From NCBI GenBank assembly GCA_041781135.1, contig JBHAZV010000006.1, positions 1 through 64,000 of the forward strand: a stretch of 64,000 nt of DNA. Direction: 5' to 3'. This DNA is from JAUMXJ01 sp041781135. Lineage in GTDB: Bacteria; Bacillota; Clostridia; Peptostreptococcales; Acidaminobacteraceae. A model generated the notes under the pieces. The model searched no databases. It was not told the DNA's origin and was given only the letters and a program-made list of their open reading frames with translations. Of the stretch, positions 1 to 8,973 are shown one piece after another. The translations under genes and the position numbers were made by a program. Each line of letters begins with the position of its first letter. Position 1 is the stretch's first letter.

Positions 1-435
1 ATTTACATAATCTGTGAAAGTAGAACGAATACGTTTAACTCCGGTCTTTTTCCCGTCGCTATCCAACACATCAGTAACTTCAACATTCGCTACGATCTTG
101 TCCTCCGCATCCAAAAGCTCAAAAGTTAAATTTCCATCAGGCTTAAAAAATTTCAGTTCCTTCTGCAAAAAAATATCAAAGTAATCGCCCTCTTTTAAGG
201 TATTAGCATACATCGACGCATCCCAGTCCAAGGTAAGCCTGAACGCACCATCATATGAGACATAAGGACCGCTACTACCACTAAATGCATCGCCATTTAA
301 CCTCAGCAGCTTCAAATTAGATATTGCAACCTGATCCTTTAATCCACCCGCCGCAAATGCACCTCCTGCGCCTCCCGGCTGCAAAAGCATGCTAAGCACA
401 AGAATCAGCGACACTATTGCTTTAATTTTTTTCAT
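1..435 (-). CDS. Secreted adhesin-like protein, N-terminal part (runs off the window)
   Basis: The first 145 codons are present and the rest lies before base 1. The ATG at 435 follows a GGAGGG ribosome site seven bases upstream. Residues 1-29 form a signal peptide (MKKIKAIVS, hydrophobic core, AFAAG cleavage region). The mature part has a beta-rich sequence with YVSYDGAFRLTLDWDAS and EGDYFDIFLQKELKF, which resembles the N-terminal Ig-like adhesive domain of collagen/fibrinogen-binding and SpaA-type surface proteins of Gram-positive bacteria. In such proteins this domain is followed by Cna-B repeats and an LPXTG anchor, which cannot be seen here. Cell-surface location is a firm inference; a ligand cannot be named. 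Confidence 0.6.
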   Translation of the reverse strand, partial: MKKIKAIVSLILVLSMLLQPGGAGGAFAAGGLKDQVAISNLKLLRLNGDAFSGSSGPYVSYDGAFRLTLDWDASMYANTLKEGDYFDIFLQKELKFFKPDGNLTFELLDAEDKIVANVEVTDVLDSDGKKTGVKRIRSTFTDYVN

Positions 436-642
436 ATATTCCCTCCGTATTTTAACTTGGTAACCTCAATATAAACTTTTTGAAATGTCAAGTCAAACTT
501 TCCAACCAAATGGCACAAATCTCGCTAATCAGCAGCCGCAATGGACGCGCTGTTTATTTTTTGTTTATTCACAAACATTTTTCAGGTGTATGTGTCAATC
601 TTAATGATAATTGCAGATTTAACGCTATCTCAAAATTAGGGC

Positions 643-671
643 TTGTATTTTAGACAAAATTCCATTATAAT
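643..671 (+). promoter_or_regulatory. Promoter of the tRNA-Thr/tRNA-Leu pair
   Basis: A -35 box TTGTAT (643-648) and a perfect -10 box TATAAT (666-671) are separated by 17 bases. The tRNA starts nine bases after the -10 box. The region 436-642 holds no gene, only the presumed upstream region of the divergent adhesin-like gene. Confidence 0.75.
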
Positions 672-679
672 GCGTTCGT

Positions 680-755
680 GCCGTCGTGGCTCAGCAGGTA
701 GAGCAACGCCATGGTAAGGCGTAGGTCGGGGGTTCAAATCCCCCCGTCGGCTCCA
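680..755 (+). tRNA. tRNA-Thr (anticodon GGT)
   Basis: A cloverleaf can be drawn. It has a 7-bp acceptor with one T-T mismatch, D stem GCTC/GAGC, anticodon stem ACGCC/GGCGT with loop ATGGTAA (anticodon GGT), and T stem GGGGG/CCCCC with loop TTCAAAT. CCA is encoded. One base separates it from tRNA-Leu, so both are cut from one transcript. Confidence 0.95.
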
Positions 756-756
756 T

Positions 757-842
757 GCCCAGGTGGTGAAATGGTAGACGCGTCGGACTCAAAATCCGAT
801 AGAGGCAACTCTATGTGGGTTCAAGTCCCACCCTGGGCACCA
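757..842 (+). tRNA. tRNA-Leu (anticodon CAA)
   Basis: Acceptor GCCCAGG pairs with CCTGGGC. The anticodon loop CTCAAAA gives CAA, reading UUG. A long variable arm (class II) and encoded CCA are present. Its last 21 bases are repeated 181 bases downstream as part of a duplicated segment. Confidence 0.95.
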
Positions 843-908
843 TTAAAAAGAAATACCCATTAGGGGTATTTCTTTTTGATTATGAAAAGGAAAGGGACTT
901 GAACGGCG
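822..908 (+). repeat. 87-bp direct repeat, copy 1 (tRNA-Leu tail plus terminator)
   Basis: Bases 822-908 recur identically at 1003-1089. The copy contains the 3' end of tRNA-Leu (T-loop onward, with CCA), the terminator hairpin, and the tail ending GGGACTTGAACGGCG. The GGGACTTGAAC in the tail is the reverse complement of the tRNA T-arm sequence GTTCAAGTCCC. Confidence 0.9.
845..877 (+). terminator. Terminator of the tRNA-Thr/Leu transcript
   Basis: AAAAAGAAATACCC and GGGTATTTCTTTTT form a 14-bp stem around a short ATTAG loop, and the 3' arm ends in a T run. The hairpin may also work from the other strand. Confidence 0.85.
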
Positions 909-1010
909 AGCACGACTATTCAGCGTGAGCAAAGCGAACGGCTGAATGTCAGTGCGAGACTGGCGTGATAGCAGAATTCGAGCGAGCGAGAATTCTGCGG
1001 AGCAAGTCCC
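895..1010 (+). repeat. Palindrome-rich insert bounded by GGGACTTG/CAAGTCCC
   Basis: The block is closed by 8-bp inverted ends (895-902 and 1003-1010). It contains two further inverted repeats, ATTCAGC/GCTGAAT and GCAGAATTC/GAATTCTGC around GAGCGAGCGA. It has no ORF and could fold as one multi-stem RNA or DNA structure. It sits between the two 87-bp direct repeats. It resembles a REP-like or non-autonomous mobile repeat, but the class is not recognised. Confidence 0.55.
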
Positions 1011-1089
1011 ACCCTGGGCACCATTAAAAAGAAATACCCATTAGGGGTATTTCTTTTTGATTATGAAAAGGAAAGGGACTTGAACGGCG
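1003..1089 (+). repeat. 87-bp direct repeat, copy 2 (tRNA-Leu 3' fragment plus second terminator)
   Basis: Exact second copy of 822-908. It carries a 21-base tRNA-Leu remnant that cannot fold into a tRNA, and a second terminator hairpin at about 1026-1058. The hairpin lies just beyond the 3' end of the convergent GGDEF-EAL gene and could end that transcript. Confidence 0.85.
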
Positions 1090-1103
1090 CGTATTTTCTG
1101 CTA

Positions 1104-3968
1104 TCACGCAAAATTCAGGATTTCGAGCACATCATCTTCAATAAAATCGACAATTTCAACCTTGGGCTCCGCAAGCAGGAATCCCTGCGCATACCCGACG
1201 CCAATGCTCTTTAAGTATCTGAATTCCTCTATTGTCTCTACTCCAACCGCAATCACACATATTCCGCGCTGCTCGCACATACTTACGATATCCACAGCAA
1301 TTTTCTGCTGCTCCTCATCAATATGAATATTGTGGACAATTTCGCGGGAAATCTTTATGTATTCAGGTTTTTTGCTGTCGAGCAGCTTGCCTGAAGCGTG
1401 CCATGCGCCAAAATTGTCGAAGCAAAGAGCAAAATCGCTCTGACGCACCCACTCGATCTTTGCCGCAAGGGCGCTGTCATCGAATTTCTCTATATTTGCC
1501 ATATCAATAACCAGCGGACAATCCAGCTTGTCGCCGAAGATATTGCCCACAACCCGCCTCGACACCAGCACATTTCCAATCGAATTTATAAACAGCACCT
1601 TTTCGCCGATAAGCTCCGAATTTTTGTCCACCTTGTTCACTATCTCTTTGAAAAGAAGTATTTCCAGTTCATTTGACTTTCCATGAGCAGCCGCCATATT
1701 AAGCACTTCCTCGGCGTGTATAAAATGCCTCGATTTTGGCCGCATAAGCGCCTCATAACCCCAAATCCTGCGGCTCTCTATGTCTACTATCGGCTGGAAC
1801 GCAAAATCAAACGCCTTTTTGAACAGAAACTCATCAAAATATTCTTTTGCAGAGAGTGTCTCAACATGCTTATCATACGCCGCCTTTGAAAACTGATAGC
1901 TTGTACTTTGAGAATTTTTGCCGGCGCTGCTTATCGCATACTCGGCATAGGTACATAGCAGCGAAACATCGCGAGCGTCAGTAGGATACCAGGCAATGCC
2001 CTTCGTAAGCTTAATAGGCATAGCTTTATTGTCGTTCATATGCACGCTCTGCCCGGAGAGTATCAGGCTGTATTCATTTATTACGGCGATGACCTTGTCG
2101 CGCATCTGTTCATAAGGAATATATGTTACAAATTTGTTATTTGCATATCTCGACACCAGGATGCCCTCCTGCTGAAGCTTTGCAAGAGTCCTGCCCACTA
2201 TTTTCAAATATTCATCGCCACTGTCATAACCGTAGATGTCGTTGATGTATTCAAGATCATTAAGAACCCACATGACAACCGCGCCCTTGCTGTCTGTGTT
2301 TTTAGATAAAAGCTCGCCGAGCCTGCGCTTAAACGCATCTTTGTTAAGCAGCGAGGTATCGCGGTCGTACTCGTCCTCGTACGCCGCAAGGCGCTCTCTC
2401 CTGATATCTTCTGTATAGTCTATCAGGTAGCGATAAACGACACCGCCCTCGACCCTGCTGAGCTCCTTCATATAAAACTCGCCGTCTTCGTCGCTGATAG
2501 TCACAATTTTGTACGCGCCTCCGTCGCAGTACTCGATATCTACCACATTCTCGAACACCTTGTTTAGAAATTCACTGAATTTTATATCGGAGGTCGGCCA
2601 TTCCATTCCTACTTCAAACAGCCGCGAAAGACGCTCGCCGCCCTTGCCGTACTTATAAACCATATGGTTGTCGGTTTTATACTCCAAAATAAGCATTTTT
2701 GTTTCGAGCAGCTGCAGCACGAAATCGAGCCTGCTCGACCCGTCCCTGATGTTTTCGGACATTTTTCCGACAATATCAAACAGATGGTCGTATTCCCTGA
2801 TGCCGATTTCCTTCTGTTCGTTGCTCCCTGCGGCGTACTTTGAAATCGATTCTATAGGTCCGGTCATGACCTTAGAAATATAAAATGCCAGACCGGCGGA
2901 AAACAGCAGAGTTATAAAAACGCTCTGAATCAGCAGCTCGCTGACGGACGCCGAATGAATGTAGAACTCGTTTTTATCTATGTACGCGACAAAAAACCAC
3001 TCAAACTCCTGTGCCTGAAGCTTGTTGGATATTCGCAGCGGAAACACCAGAGCGACATAATCGTCAACATCAAAAGCGCTGTAATTCATCCCGGAATATG
3101 TTACAAAATTTACATTGTTGATCGCCTTAAACTTAAGCACCTTGTCGCCGAGTTTTGCAGCGACAGTGGGGCCGTATATAAATTCATTGCTGTAGCTGTC
3201 GTATATGCTGTTATACTTTACTATCGCATACGCCGATTTTTTAGCCGCCGAGAGCTCCACATACGTAAGATAATCATTCAGCAGATTTTCGTCGATTTCA
3301 AGACCGACTACCGCCCTTACCTCTCCCTCGAGCTCAACTGCGACCATAAGCAGCATAGAGCTCTGCTGCCCGACATTGTAGCGGCACCAAAAATAGTCCT
3401 CTCCCCGCTCGCGAAATCTGTTGAAAGCATAGCTGAGCAGCTGCTCGTTCTCGCGGTTTTCGTGTGCAAACGAAGGCGTCCACCTCTCGGAGAGCGAAAT
3501 ATCAAGCTGCTGCGCCAGAGTAATATTGCCGACAAGAAGCGAATACGATGTCCTTGCGGCAAGAGTTTTCTTGGAGCTGTTGCGTTTTATAAACAAACTG
3601 TCAAATTTCTCGTTTGCTGAATCCAGAAAAATAAAGCCGCCGGAGGCTGTATGCACGTCTATGATTTTAATAAGCTCCCTTGCGAGCCCGACGTTGACCT
3701 TGAGATCTTCTCTTGTGAACACGCTGTTCTGAAGCTTTGTTTTAAGCGCGCTCCATGTATCTTCGTTCGCCCATTGGTCGAGCATAAAATTTTCCAGTTC
3801 CGCCCGCTTTTGATCGACCTTTCCGTGATAGTATTTATAATTGTTGCGCTCAAGCTCACCGGAGATATCCGTTACCAGAAAGCCTCCAAAGAAAAAGAAC
3901 AGCAGCCCGAACGCAAGCAGCAGGTACGACATAAAAACGTATACGATTAGCGATTTCTTTTTCTTCAA
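1104..3968 (-). CDS. Membrane sensor with degenerate GGDEF and EAL domains
   Basis: 954 residues. TM1 is at about 8-30, followed by an extracytoplasmic sensor region of about 310 residues, TM2 at about 345-365 (SVFITLLFSAGLAFY), a short linker and PAS-like region, GGDEF at about 540-700 and EAL at about 715-950. The GGDEF signature is replaced by RYANNKF. The EAL domain keeps YEALMRP and the late QGFLL, but DDFG is DNFGAW, and the usual AEGVE is AVGVE. Both enzyme activities are therefore doubtful, and the protein may bind c-di-GMP or signal through contacts. The start is a TTG after GGCGGGA; a later ATG would cut TM1. It lies 12 bp downstream of a solute-binding lipoprotein gene, so it may read that protein's ligand state. 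Confidence 0.85.
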   Translation of the reverse strand: MKKKKSLIVYVFMSYLLLAFGLLFFFFGGFLVTDISGELERNNYKYYHGKVDQKRAELENFMLDQWANEDTWSALKTKLQNSVFTREDLKVNVGLARELIKIIDVHTASGGFIFLDSANEKFDSLFIKRNSSKKTLAARTSYSLLVGNITLAQQLDISLSERWTPSFAHENRENEQLLSYAFNRFRERGEDYFWCRYNVGQQSSMLLMVAVELEGEVRAVVGLEIDENLLNDYLTYVELSAAKKSAYAIVKYNSIYDSYSNEFIYGPTVAAKLGDKVLKFKAINNVNFVTYSGMNYSAFDVDDYVALVFPLRISNKLQAQEFEWFFVAYIDKNEFYIHSASVSELLIQSVFITLLFSAGLAFYISKVMTGPIESISKYAAGSNEQKEIGIREYDHLFDIVGKMSENIRDGSSRLDFVLQLLETKMLILEYKTDNHMVYKYGKGGERLSRLFEVGMEWPTSDIKFSEFLNKVFENVVDIEYCDGGAYKIVTISDEDGEFYMKELSRVEGGVVYRYLIDYTEDIRRERLAAYEDEYDRDTSLLNKDAFKRRLGELLSKNTDSKGAVVMWVLNDLEYINDIYGYDSGDEYLKIVGRTLAKLQQEGILVSRYANNKFVTYIPYEQMRDKVIAVINEYSLILSGQSVHMNDNKAMPIKLTKGIAWYPTDARDVSLLCTYAEYAISSAGKNSQSTSYQFSKAAYDKHVETLSAKEYFDEFLFKKAFDFAFQPIVDIESRRIWGYEALMRPKSRHFIHAEEVLNMAAAHGKSNELEILLFKEIVNKVDKNSELIGEKVLFINSIGNVLVSRRVVGNIFGDKLDCPLVIDMANIEKFDDSALAAKIEWVRQSDFALCFDNFGAWHASGKLLDSKKPEYIKISREIVHNIHIDEEQQKIAVDIVSMCEQRGICVIAVGVETIEEFRYLKSIGVGYAQGFLLAEPKVEIVDFIEDDVLEILNFA

Positions 3969-3980
3969 AATCCCGCCTTT

Positions 3981-5450
3981 CTATTCTTGAATGTATTCGG
4001 GAGCTGTCATCACCTTTGAGAGCGCATCCTCAACAGCCTCCCTCAGTCCACTATACCACTCTTCGAAATATTTTTCACTATCAATATCTTCGCCGCTGCT
4101 GTAAAGCGCCCTGCCATGGGCTATAGACGAGATAAAATAATCGTCTATCGTTTTTCTCACCAGCTCGTAATTCTGAGTTGCGAGCGGCTCATACGGCTTG
4201 CTTGAACTCATTTTTTCGAACATGAGCAAGTATGTGTCGGCAAGCAGTTTGTCTATCGTTTCGTCATTAAGAGCTTTTTCCACTACCTCCCTGCTGAACG
4301 AACTCTTTCTTGGCGGAAGATAAGAAATGCTCATTGAAAATTTTATAGCATTTTCCTCGTTTGTCAGCCACTTCAAAAACTCCACCATTGCAAGCGAAGC
4401 CTTTTCGGAATGCTTGACCCCGAACACACCGCCGCCCTGGATAAGAAAATAATTTTCAGCCCCCCTGAAGCTCGGCGTATTTGCAACCTTCCCCTCTATC
4501 GGGATGAGATCCCCCTCGCTGTTGACGACGTCTTTTGGAAAAAACGGAATGCCGGATGTGGCGCACTGACCCACTATCAGCAGCCTGCTCCTTATATCCT
4601 CGGTTACATACCTGCTATTGGTAGCATAGTGTTTTTTTGCATACGGCACATAAATATACCTGTAGATCTTCTCGAAAATCTCTCTTCTGTCGAGATTGAT
4701 CTTTTCTACGCCGTTCTCCATCGTTACTATGTCCTGACCGAGCTCCGCTGCGCTCTTAAGCACGACATTCACCAGCGAATCTATACCAAAAAGCGCCTTT
4801 CCGTCGCCCGGCTCCTCTGTAAGACCGTCGGTATATTCGTAGTATCTTTCAGCCATCTCCGCAAGAGCCTCATAATCCTTGAGGTCGTCGTAATCGAGAA
4901 CACCCAGCTCCGCCAATCTGTCGAACTCAGTCTTGTTTATAAGCAGCACCTCGCTCGCCTTGCCGATTGAAAACATATGCAGATCGCCGTTGCTTTTTAC
5001 CGTTGCGCCCGTATGCACAAAAGCATCGACATAACTTTCAATCTCGACATCGCTTAAATAATTCTTGAAATTTATAAACTCGACATTTTTCAGCTGTGAG
5101 GCGACCCCCTTAAACGTAATAAACATATCGGGCATCTTTGCGCTTCCGCCGTCGCTTTTATTTGCGGACAGCAGCGCGTCTGTAAGCGCGTCGATCTCGC
5201 CGAAAGAAGACTGTTTTACTATTATGCCGAGCTCGATGCCTTTAGTTTCATTAAATTCTTTTATAAAAACATTCAGCATCTCCTGCTGGCGGGCTTTGTA
5301 ATAAGTCCAGATTTCAATGATTATAGGATCTTCGTTGTTAAGCTCATCGTTATTGTTTTCATTTCTCTCAATAACTGCACATCCCGTATATACACATAAT
5401 GCAAACGTAATAATGAATAAGAATATGTTAATCTTTTTCGAAAATTTCAT
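3981..5450 (-). CDS. Family 1 extracellular solute-binding lipoprotein
   Basis: 489 residues from the ATG at 5450. GGAGAGG lies eight bases upstream; a GTG three codons earlier abuts that site and is less likely. A lipoprotein signal ends at VYTGC (Cys about 23 from this ATG). The mature protein has the periplasmic-binding fold of the SBP_bac_1/UgpB type, with PIIIEIWTYYKARQQEM near the start and LKWLTNEENAIKFSMS near the end. No ABC permease or ATPase gene follows. The next gene is the GGDEF-EAL membrane sensor, so this protein may act as its ligand receptor rather than in transport. The substrate is unknown; sugars or oligosaccharides are usual for the family. Confidence 0.85.
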   Translation of the reverse strand: MKFSKKINIFLFIITFALCVYTGCAVIERNENNNDELNNEDPIIIEIWTYYKARQQEMLNVFIKEFNETKGIELGIIVKQSSFGEIDALTDALLSANKSDGGSAKMPDMFITFKGVASQLKNVEFINFKNYLSDVEIESYVDAFVHTGATVKSNGDLHMFSIGKASEVLLINKTEFDRLAELGVLDYDDLKDYEALAEMAERYYEYTDGLTEEPGDGKALFGIDSLVNVVLKSAAELGQDIVTMENGVEKINLDRREIFEKIYRYIYVPYAKKHYATNSRYVTEDIRSRLLIVGQCATSGIPFFPKDVVNSEGDLIPIEGKVANTPSFRGAENYFLIQGGGVFGVKHSEKASLAMVEFLKWLTNEENAIKFSMSISYLPPRKSSFSREVVEKALNDETIDKLLADTYLLMFEKMSSSKPYEPLATQNYELVRKTIDDYFISSIAHGRALYSSGEDIDSEKYFEEWYSGLREAVEDALSKVMTAPEYIQE

Positions 5451-5488
5451 CTGACACACCTCTCCGAATCTTAATCCCTTTTTTTCTT

Positions 5489-5498
5489 ATTATACCAT
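5489..5498 (-). promoter_or_regulatory. Extended -10 promoter of the binding-protein/GGDEF-EAL operon
   Basis: On the minus strand TATGGTATAATAAG carries a TGnTATAAT extended -10 box. No good -35 box is seen at 17 bp. It lies about 38 bases before the lipoprotein start, in the 91-bp divergent region shared with mgtE. Confidence 0.5.
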
Positions 5499-5541
5499 AC
5501 GCCCCCTTTATTTTTGCGCAAAAAAAGTGTAGAGTTGTCTT

Positions 5542-6885
5542 ATGAACGAAAAATTTGAAGCTCTCACGAATCTGCTCGGAGAAAAAAAATACCACGAACT
5601 AAAATTACAATTGGAAGAACTGAACTATATCGATATCGCCGATTTTATAGCGGAGCTTCCCGCCGAGTCTGCGCTTATAGTGTTCCGGCTGCTGCACAAG
5701 GATGATGCGGCAGAGGTGTTCGCAAACTTAGAATCAGATACTCAGGAATATCTTATAAGCATGATTTCCGACCAGGAGCTCAACGAAATCATAAGAGATA
5801 TGTATATAGATGACGCTGTCGATATGCTCAGCGAGCTTCCTGCAAATATGGTCAAAAAAGTCCTGAAAAACTCATCGCCAAACGATAGGAAGATCATAAA
5901 TCAGTTTCTTAACTATCCGGACGGTTCGACAGGCAGCATAATGACCGCCGAGCTTATAGACCTCAAAAAAAATATGACGGTCAGCGACGCAATCGCAAGG
6001 GTCAGACGGCTCGGAGAGGATAGCGTAGACCTCTATAACTGCTATGTAGTAAACGACCACAGGATAATGGAGGGCGTAGTAAACCTCAGAGGCCTGCTGC
6101 TCGCCAAGGACGACCAGATAATAGAAGAACTGATGGAGACAGAAATAATCTACGCCGCCACCTCCGACCCGCGCGAAGACACAGCAAGACTGATGATGAA
6201 ATACGACTTTACGGCGCTGCCGGTGGTCGACGCAGAAAACAGACTTGTAGGAATAGTCACAATCGACGATGTCGTGGACGTCCTCGAAGAAGAAGCTACC
6301 GAGGACTTCGAAAAAATGGCTGCGATGACGCCCTCAGAGCGCCCTTACCTCAAAACCAGCGTATGGGAGCTTGCAAAAAACAGGATCTTCTGGCTGCTCG
6401 TTCTCATGCTTTCGGCAACGGTTACAGGCCTCGTGCTCGGACATAACGAGGCAGTTTTTGCAGCATTCCCAATACTTGTGACATTTATGCCGATGCTTAC
6501 GGATACAGGAGGTAATGCAGGCAGCCAGAGCAGCACACTGATAATCCGCGGTATGGCGATAGGGGATATAGAGCTGAGCGACTTTCCGCGTGTAGTGCTA
6601 AAAGAGTTTGGAGTTTCGGTAATCGTCGGCATCGTGCTCTGTATAGTAAATTTCCTGAGAATAATTCTCATGTACCCGGGAGAATATTTAACCGCGGCGG
6701 TCGTGTGCTTGGCGCTTTTTGCAACTGTAATAATGGCAAAGACTGTAGGCGGACTGCTGCCGATAGCGGCACGCGCTCTGAAGGTAGACCCGGCGATAAT
6801 GTCTGCGCCGCTTATCACAACGATAGTAGATACTCTCGCGCTGATGCTGTATTTTTATATCGCACAGCTCATGCTGCCGATGTAA
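5542..6885 (+). CDS. mgtE: MgtE family magnesium transporter
   Basis: 447 residues. The soluble N domain (about 1-130) and a pair of CBS domains (about 135-255, TALPVVDAENRLVGIVTIDDV) form the Mg2+-sensing gate. Five TM segments follow from about 285. The conserved pore sequence MLTDTGGNAGSQSSTLIIRG is present and the gene is full length for the family. It imports Mg2+ as a dimer in the cytoplasmic membrane. The upstream gap is under 100 bp, too short for an M-box riboswitch. No strong ribosome site is visible, only GTAGAG. It converges on kdpE with 28 bp between them. Confidence 0.95.
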   Translation: MNEKFEALTNLLGEKKYHELKLQLEELNYIDIADFIAELPAESALIVFRLLHKDDAAEVFANLESDTQEYLISMISDQELNEIIRDMYIDDAVDMLSELPANMVKKVLKNSSPNDRKIINQFLNYPDGSTGSIMTAELIDLKKNMTVSDAIARVRRLGEDSVDLYNCYVVNDHRIMEGVVNLRGLLLAKDDQIIEELMETEIIYAATSDPREDTARLMMKYDFTALPVVDAENRLVGIVTIDDVVDVLEEEATEDFEKMAAMTPSERPYLKTSVWELAKNRIFWLLVLMLSATVTGLVLGHNEAVFAAFPILVTFMPMLTDTGGNAGSQSSTLIIRGMAIGDIELSDFPRVVLKEFGVSVIVGIVLCIVNFLRIILMYPGEYLTAAVVCLALFATVIMAKTVGGLLPIAARALKVDPAIMSAPLITTIVDTLALMLYFYIAQLMLPM

Positions 6886-6913
6886 TCGCCGCCGGCGCAA
6901 GCATCAAAACCGG

Positions 6914-7609
6914 CTATTCATCGGCAAAACGGTAACCTACCCCTACCTCCGTAAAAATAAACCGCGGATGCGTAGTGTCCTTTTCCAATTTTCGTCGAAG
7001 ATTTGCCATAAATACTCTGACACTCTTGCTATTTCCGCCTTCATATCCCCAGATCTGACGAATGATATAATTGTGCGTCAGCACTTTGCCTCTGTTTGAA
7101 ATCAGCAAAAGCAGCGTTTTATACTCGATCGGAGTAAGATGAATTTCGCTGCCTGACACTGACACCCGGCGTTTTTCATAATCTACAGTCAGCCAATCGC
7201 AGCAAAATACAGACTCTACGTCCGATTTCCTGTTTTTTGCAAGCAGGCGTTCCACAACTCTTATGCGCGCCATGAGCTCACCCATATGGAACGGCTTAGT
7301 GATATAATCATTAGCTCCAAGGTCTAGCGCGGCGATCTTTTCCGTTTCCTGCCCGCGCGCAGATACGATCAGGACAGGAGTGTCCGAAAATGTCCGAAGT
7401 TCCCTCAGCAGCCCCACGCCATCACGGTCCGGCAGACCGAGATCGAGCAGCACAATGTCAGGTCTGTGCGAAGTAAACAAAAACAGCCCTTCCGCCGCAG
7501 TTTCCGCAATAAGCACAGCGTAGTTCTCTTTAGAGAGCGAAAGATCTATAAAATGTGATATGTATTTATCGTCCTCAATGACGAGAATCGTTCGTTTTTC
7601 ACGCATCAT
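6914..7609 (-). CDS. kdpE: OmpR-family response regulator, KdpE-like
   Basis: 231 residues. The receiver domain (about 6-118) has the acidic pair EDD, phospho-acceptor Asp in DIVLLDLGLPDRDG, and Lys in YITKPF. A winged-helix DNA-binding domain follows (about 135-230, ending FTEVGVGYRFAD). The start ATGATG overlaps the kdpD stop by four bases (GGAGGAATGATG), so translation is coupled. It is the last gene of ktrB-ktrA-kdpD-kdpE. No kdpFABC is nearby, so the likely target is this K+ uptake operon itself. Confidence 0.9.
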   Translation of the reverse strand: MMREKRTILVIEDDKYISHFIDLSLSKENYAVLIAETAAEGLFLFTSHRPDIVLLDLGLPDRDGVGLLRELRTFSDTPVLIVSARGQETEKIAALDLGANDYITKPFHMGELMARIRVVERLLAKNRKSDVESVFCCDWLTVDYEKRRVSVSGSEIHLTPIEYKTLLLLISNRGKVLTHNYIIRQIWGYEGGNSKSVRVFMANLRRKLEKDTTHPRFIFTEVGVGYRFADE

Positions 7610-8967
7610 TCCTCCATCGGCAATGTGAATGCAAACACAGAGCCTTTAGGCGTATTATCAGACACAGAAATCGTTCCCCCGTGCGCCTCTACAATGGTCT
7701 TGCAAATCGACAGCCCCAAACCAAGCCCCAGCCGCCCGTCAACAATATCCGAACCATGAGTGACAAAATATTCAAACAAGCCTGCATCAGGCACTCCATC
7801 GCCGGTGTCTGCAACGGAAACCGTAAGAACTTCTCCTGCGTGCACAGTCAGCGATATTTCGCTGTCTGACGGCGTGTGTCTAACAGCATTTTCCAGCAAG
7901 TTGATTATAACCTGCGAAATCAATTTTCCGTCCATCGGGACAGTAACAACTTCTTTAGGAAGCTCCACATTAAAAATTCGATCCCTCAGCAGCCGCTCCG
8001 TATGCTTTACAGCCTCCCCAATGATGTCGTCTATAACCTCGTCCTGTTTATGCAGCACGATTTTCTGCTCGCTGATCCGCGTCATACTCAAAATATTTTC
8101 GACAAGGTCGCTGAGCCAGACTATTTCCTCGCTGATATCGGAGGCTAACTTTCTGCGCTCTGCATCGGAAAGTTTGAAGTAATTATCCGCAAGCAAGTTG
8201 CCTGCTCCCGAAATTGCCGTAAGCGGGCTGCGCAAATCGTGAGCCACAGACCTCAGAAGGGTTCCGCGCTGCTGCTCCCTCTCCATCGCCATTCTGATTT
8301 TTTCGCGGTCCGCTACGAGCATCTCGCGCTCCAGCGCAGTTCCAAGCTGTGCACAGACAGCCTGAATTATCAGAAGCTGCTGACCTGTCGGAGCCGCATC
8401 CAAAAGCGTAAGCCGCCCCAGCCTTCCGGAGGCACCTGCTATTTCAAACGAAATCGAATCGGACGCCGGAGCAAACGCCGTTTTGGACGCCGGATCCGGC
8501 TTATATTCTCCGAGACAGATGGAGCTTTTCAGCCCCGCATATTCCCGCACCAGTTCCTTTGCTTTTTTTATCACGCTTTCTGTACCCCCGGCGGATAGAA
8601 ACCCCGAAGCTATTCGATACAGTACGCCCGCTAATTTAGTTTCGCGCTGCAGGCGGGATGTAATCAGACCCGACACTATCCCGGTCGCAGCAAAAAACAG
8701 CAAAAGCATCAAATCGCTCGGACTGTACACGAAAAAAGAATAATAAGGTTCAGTAAACAGGAAATTAAACAAAAGCGCGCAGATAAACGCCGAACCGATC
8801 GCCCACCAAAGACTGCTTGTAAAAACTGCGGCAAACAGCACGCCAAGCAAAAACATCATTATTATGCTCTCGTTGGCAACGCCAAGCCAGGCTGCAAGTA
8901 TTGCAAGTATAGTCGCCGCGCCGATGGTTGCAGCGGTTTTTCCGGCGTTTTTTAACGTAATGATCAC
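7606..8967 (-). CDS. kdpD: Short KdpD-like sensor histidine kinase lacking the N-terminal KdpD domain
   Basis: 453 residues, about half of a full KdpD. It starts directly with the four-TM DUF4118 segment (about 10-110). A GAF-like region follows (about 120-215), then HisKA with SVAHDLRSPLTAISG (His about 241) and a HATPase with N box IINLLENAVRHTP, G1 DTGDGVPD and G2 GLGLGLSICKTIVEAHGG. The cytoplasmic N-terminal KdpD/USP region, which binds c-di-AMP or ATP in other species, is absent. The start is a GTG six bases after the ktrA stop; no better start is in frame. It probably senses K+ or turgor through the membrane part and phosphorylates the adjacent KdpE. Confidence 0.88.
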   Translation of the reverse strand: MIITLKNAGKTAATIGAATILAILAAWLGVANESIIMMFLLGVLFAAVFTSSLWWAIGSAFICALLFNFLFTEPYYSFFVYSPSDLMLLLFFAATGIVSGLITSRLQRETKLAGVLYRIASGFLSAGGTESVIKKAKELVREYAGLKSSICLGEYKPDPASKTAFAPASDSISFEIAGASGRLGRLTLLDAAPTGQQLLIIQAVCAQLGTALEREMLVADREKIRMAMEREQQRGTLLRSVAHDLRSPLTAISGAGNLLADNYFKLSDAERRKLASDISEEIVWLSDLVENILSMTRISEQKIVLHKQDEVIDDIIGEAVKHTERLLRDRIFNVELPKEVVTVPMDGKLISQVIINLLENAVRHTPSDSEISLTVHAGEVLTVSVADTGDGVPDAGLFEYFVTHGSDIVDGRLGLGLGLSICKTIVEAHGGTISVSDNTPKGSVFAFTLPMEE

Positions 8968-8973
8968 CCCTTG

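Noticed and set aside
2955..3620. 221-codon plus-strand open frame
   Set aside because: Antisense to the GGDEF-EAL gene; no domain, no ribosome site.
5460..5541. M-box riboswitch before mgtE
   Set aside because: The gap is about 80 bp, less than half of what an M-box plus terminator needs.
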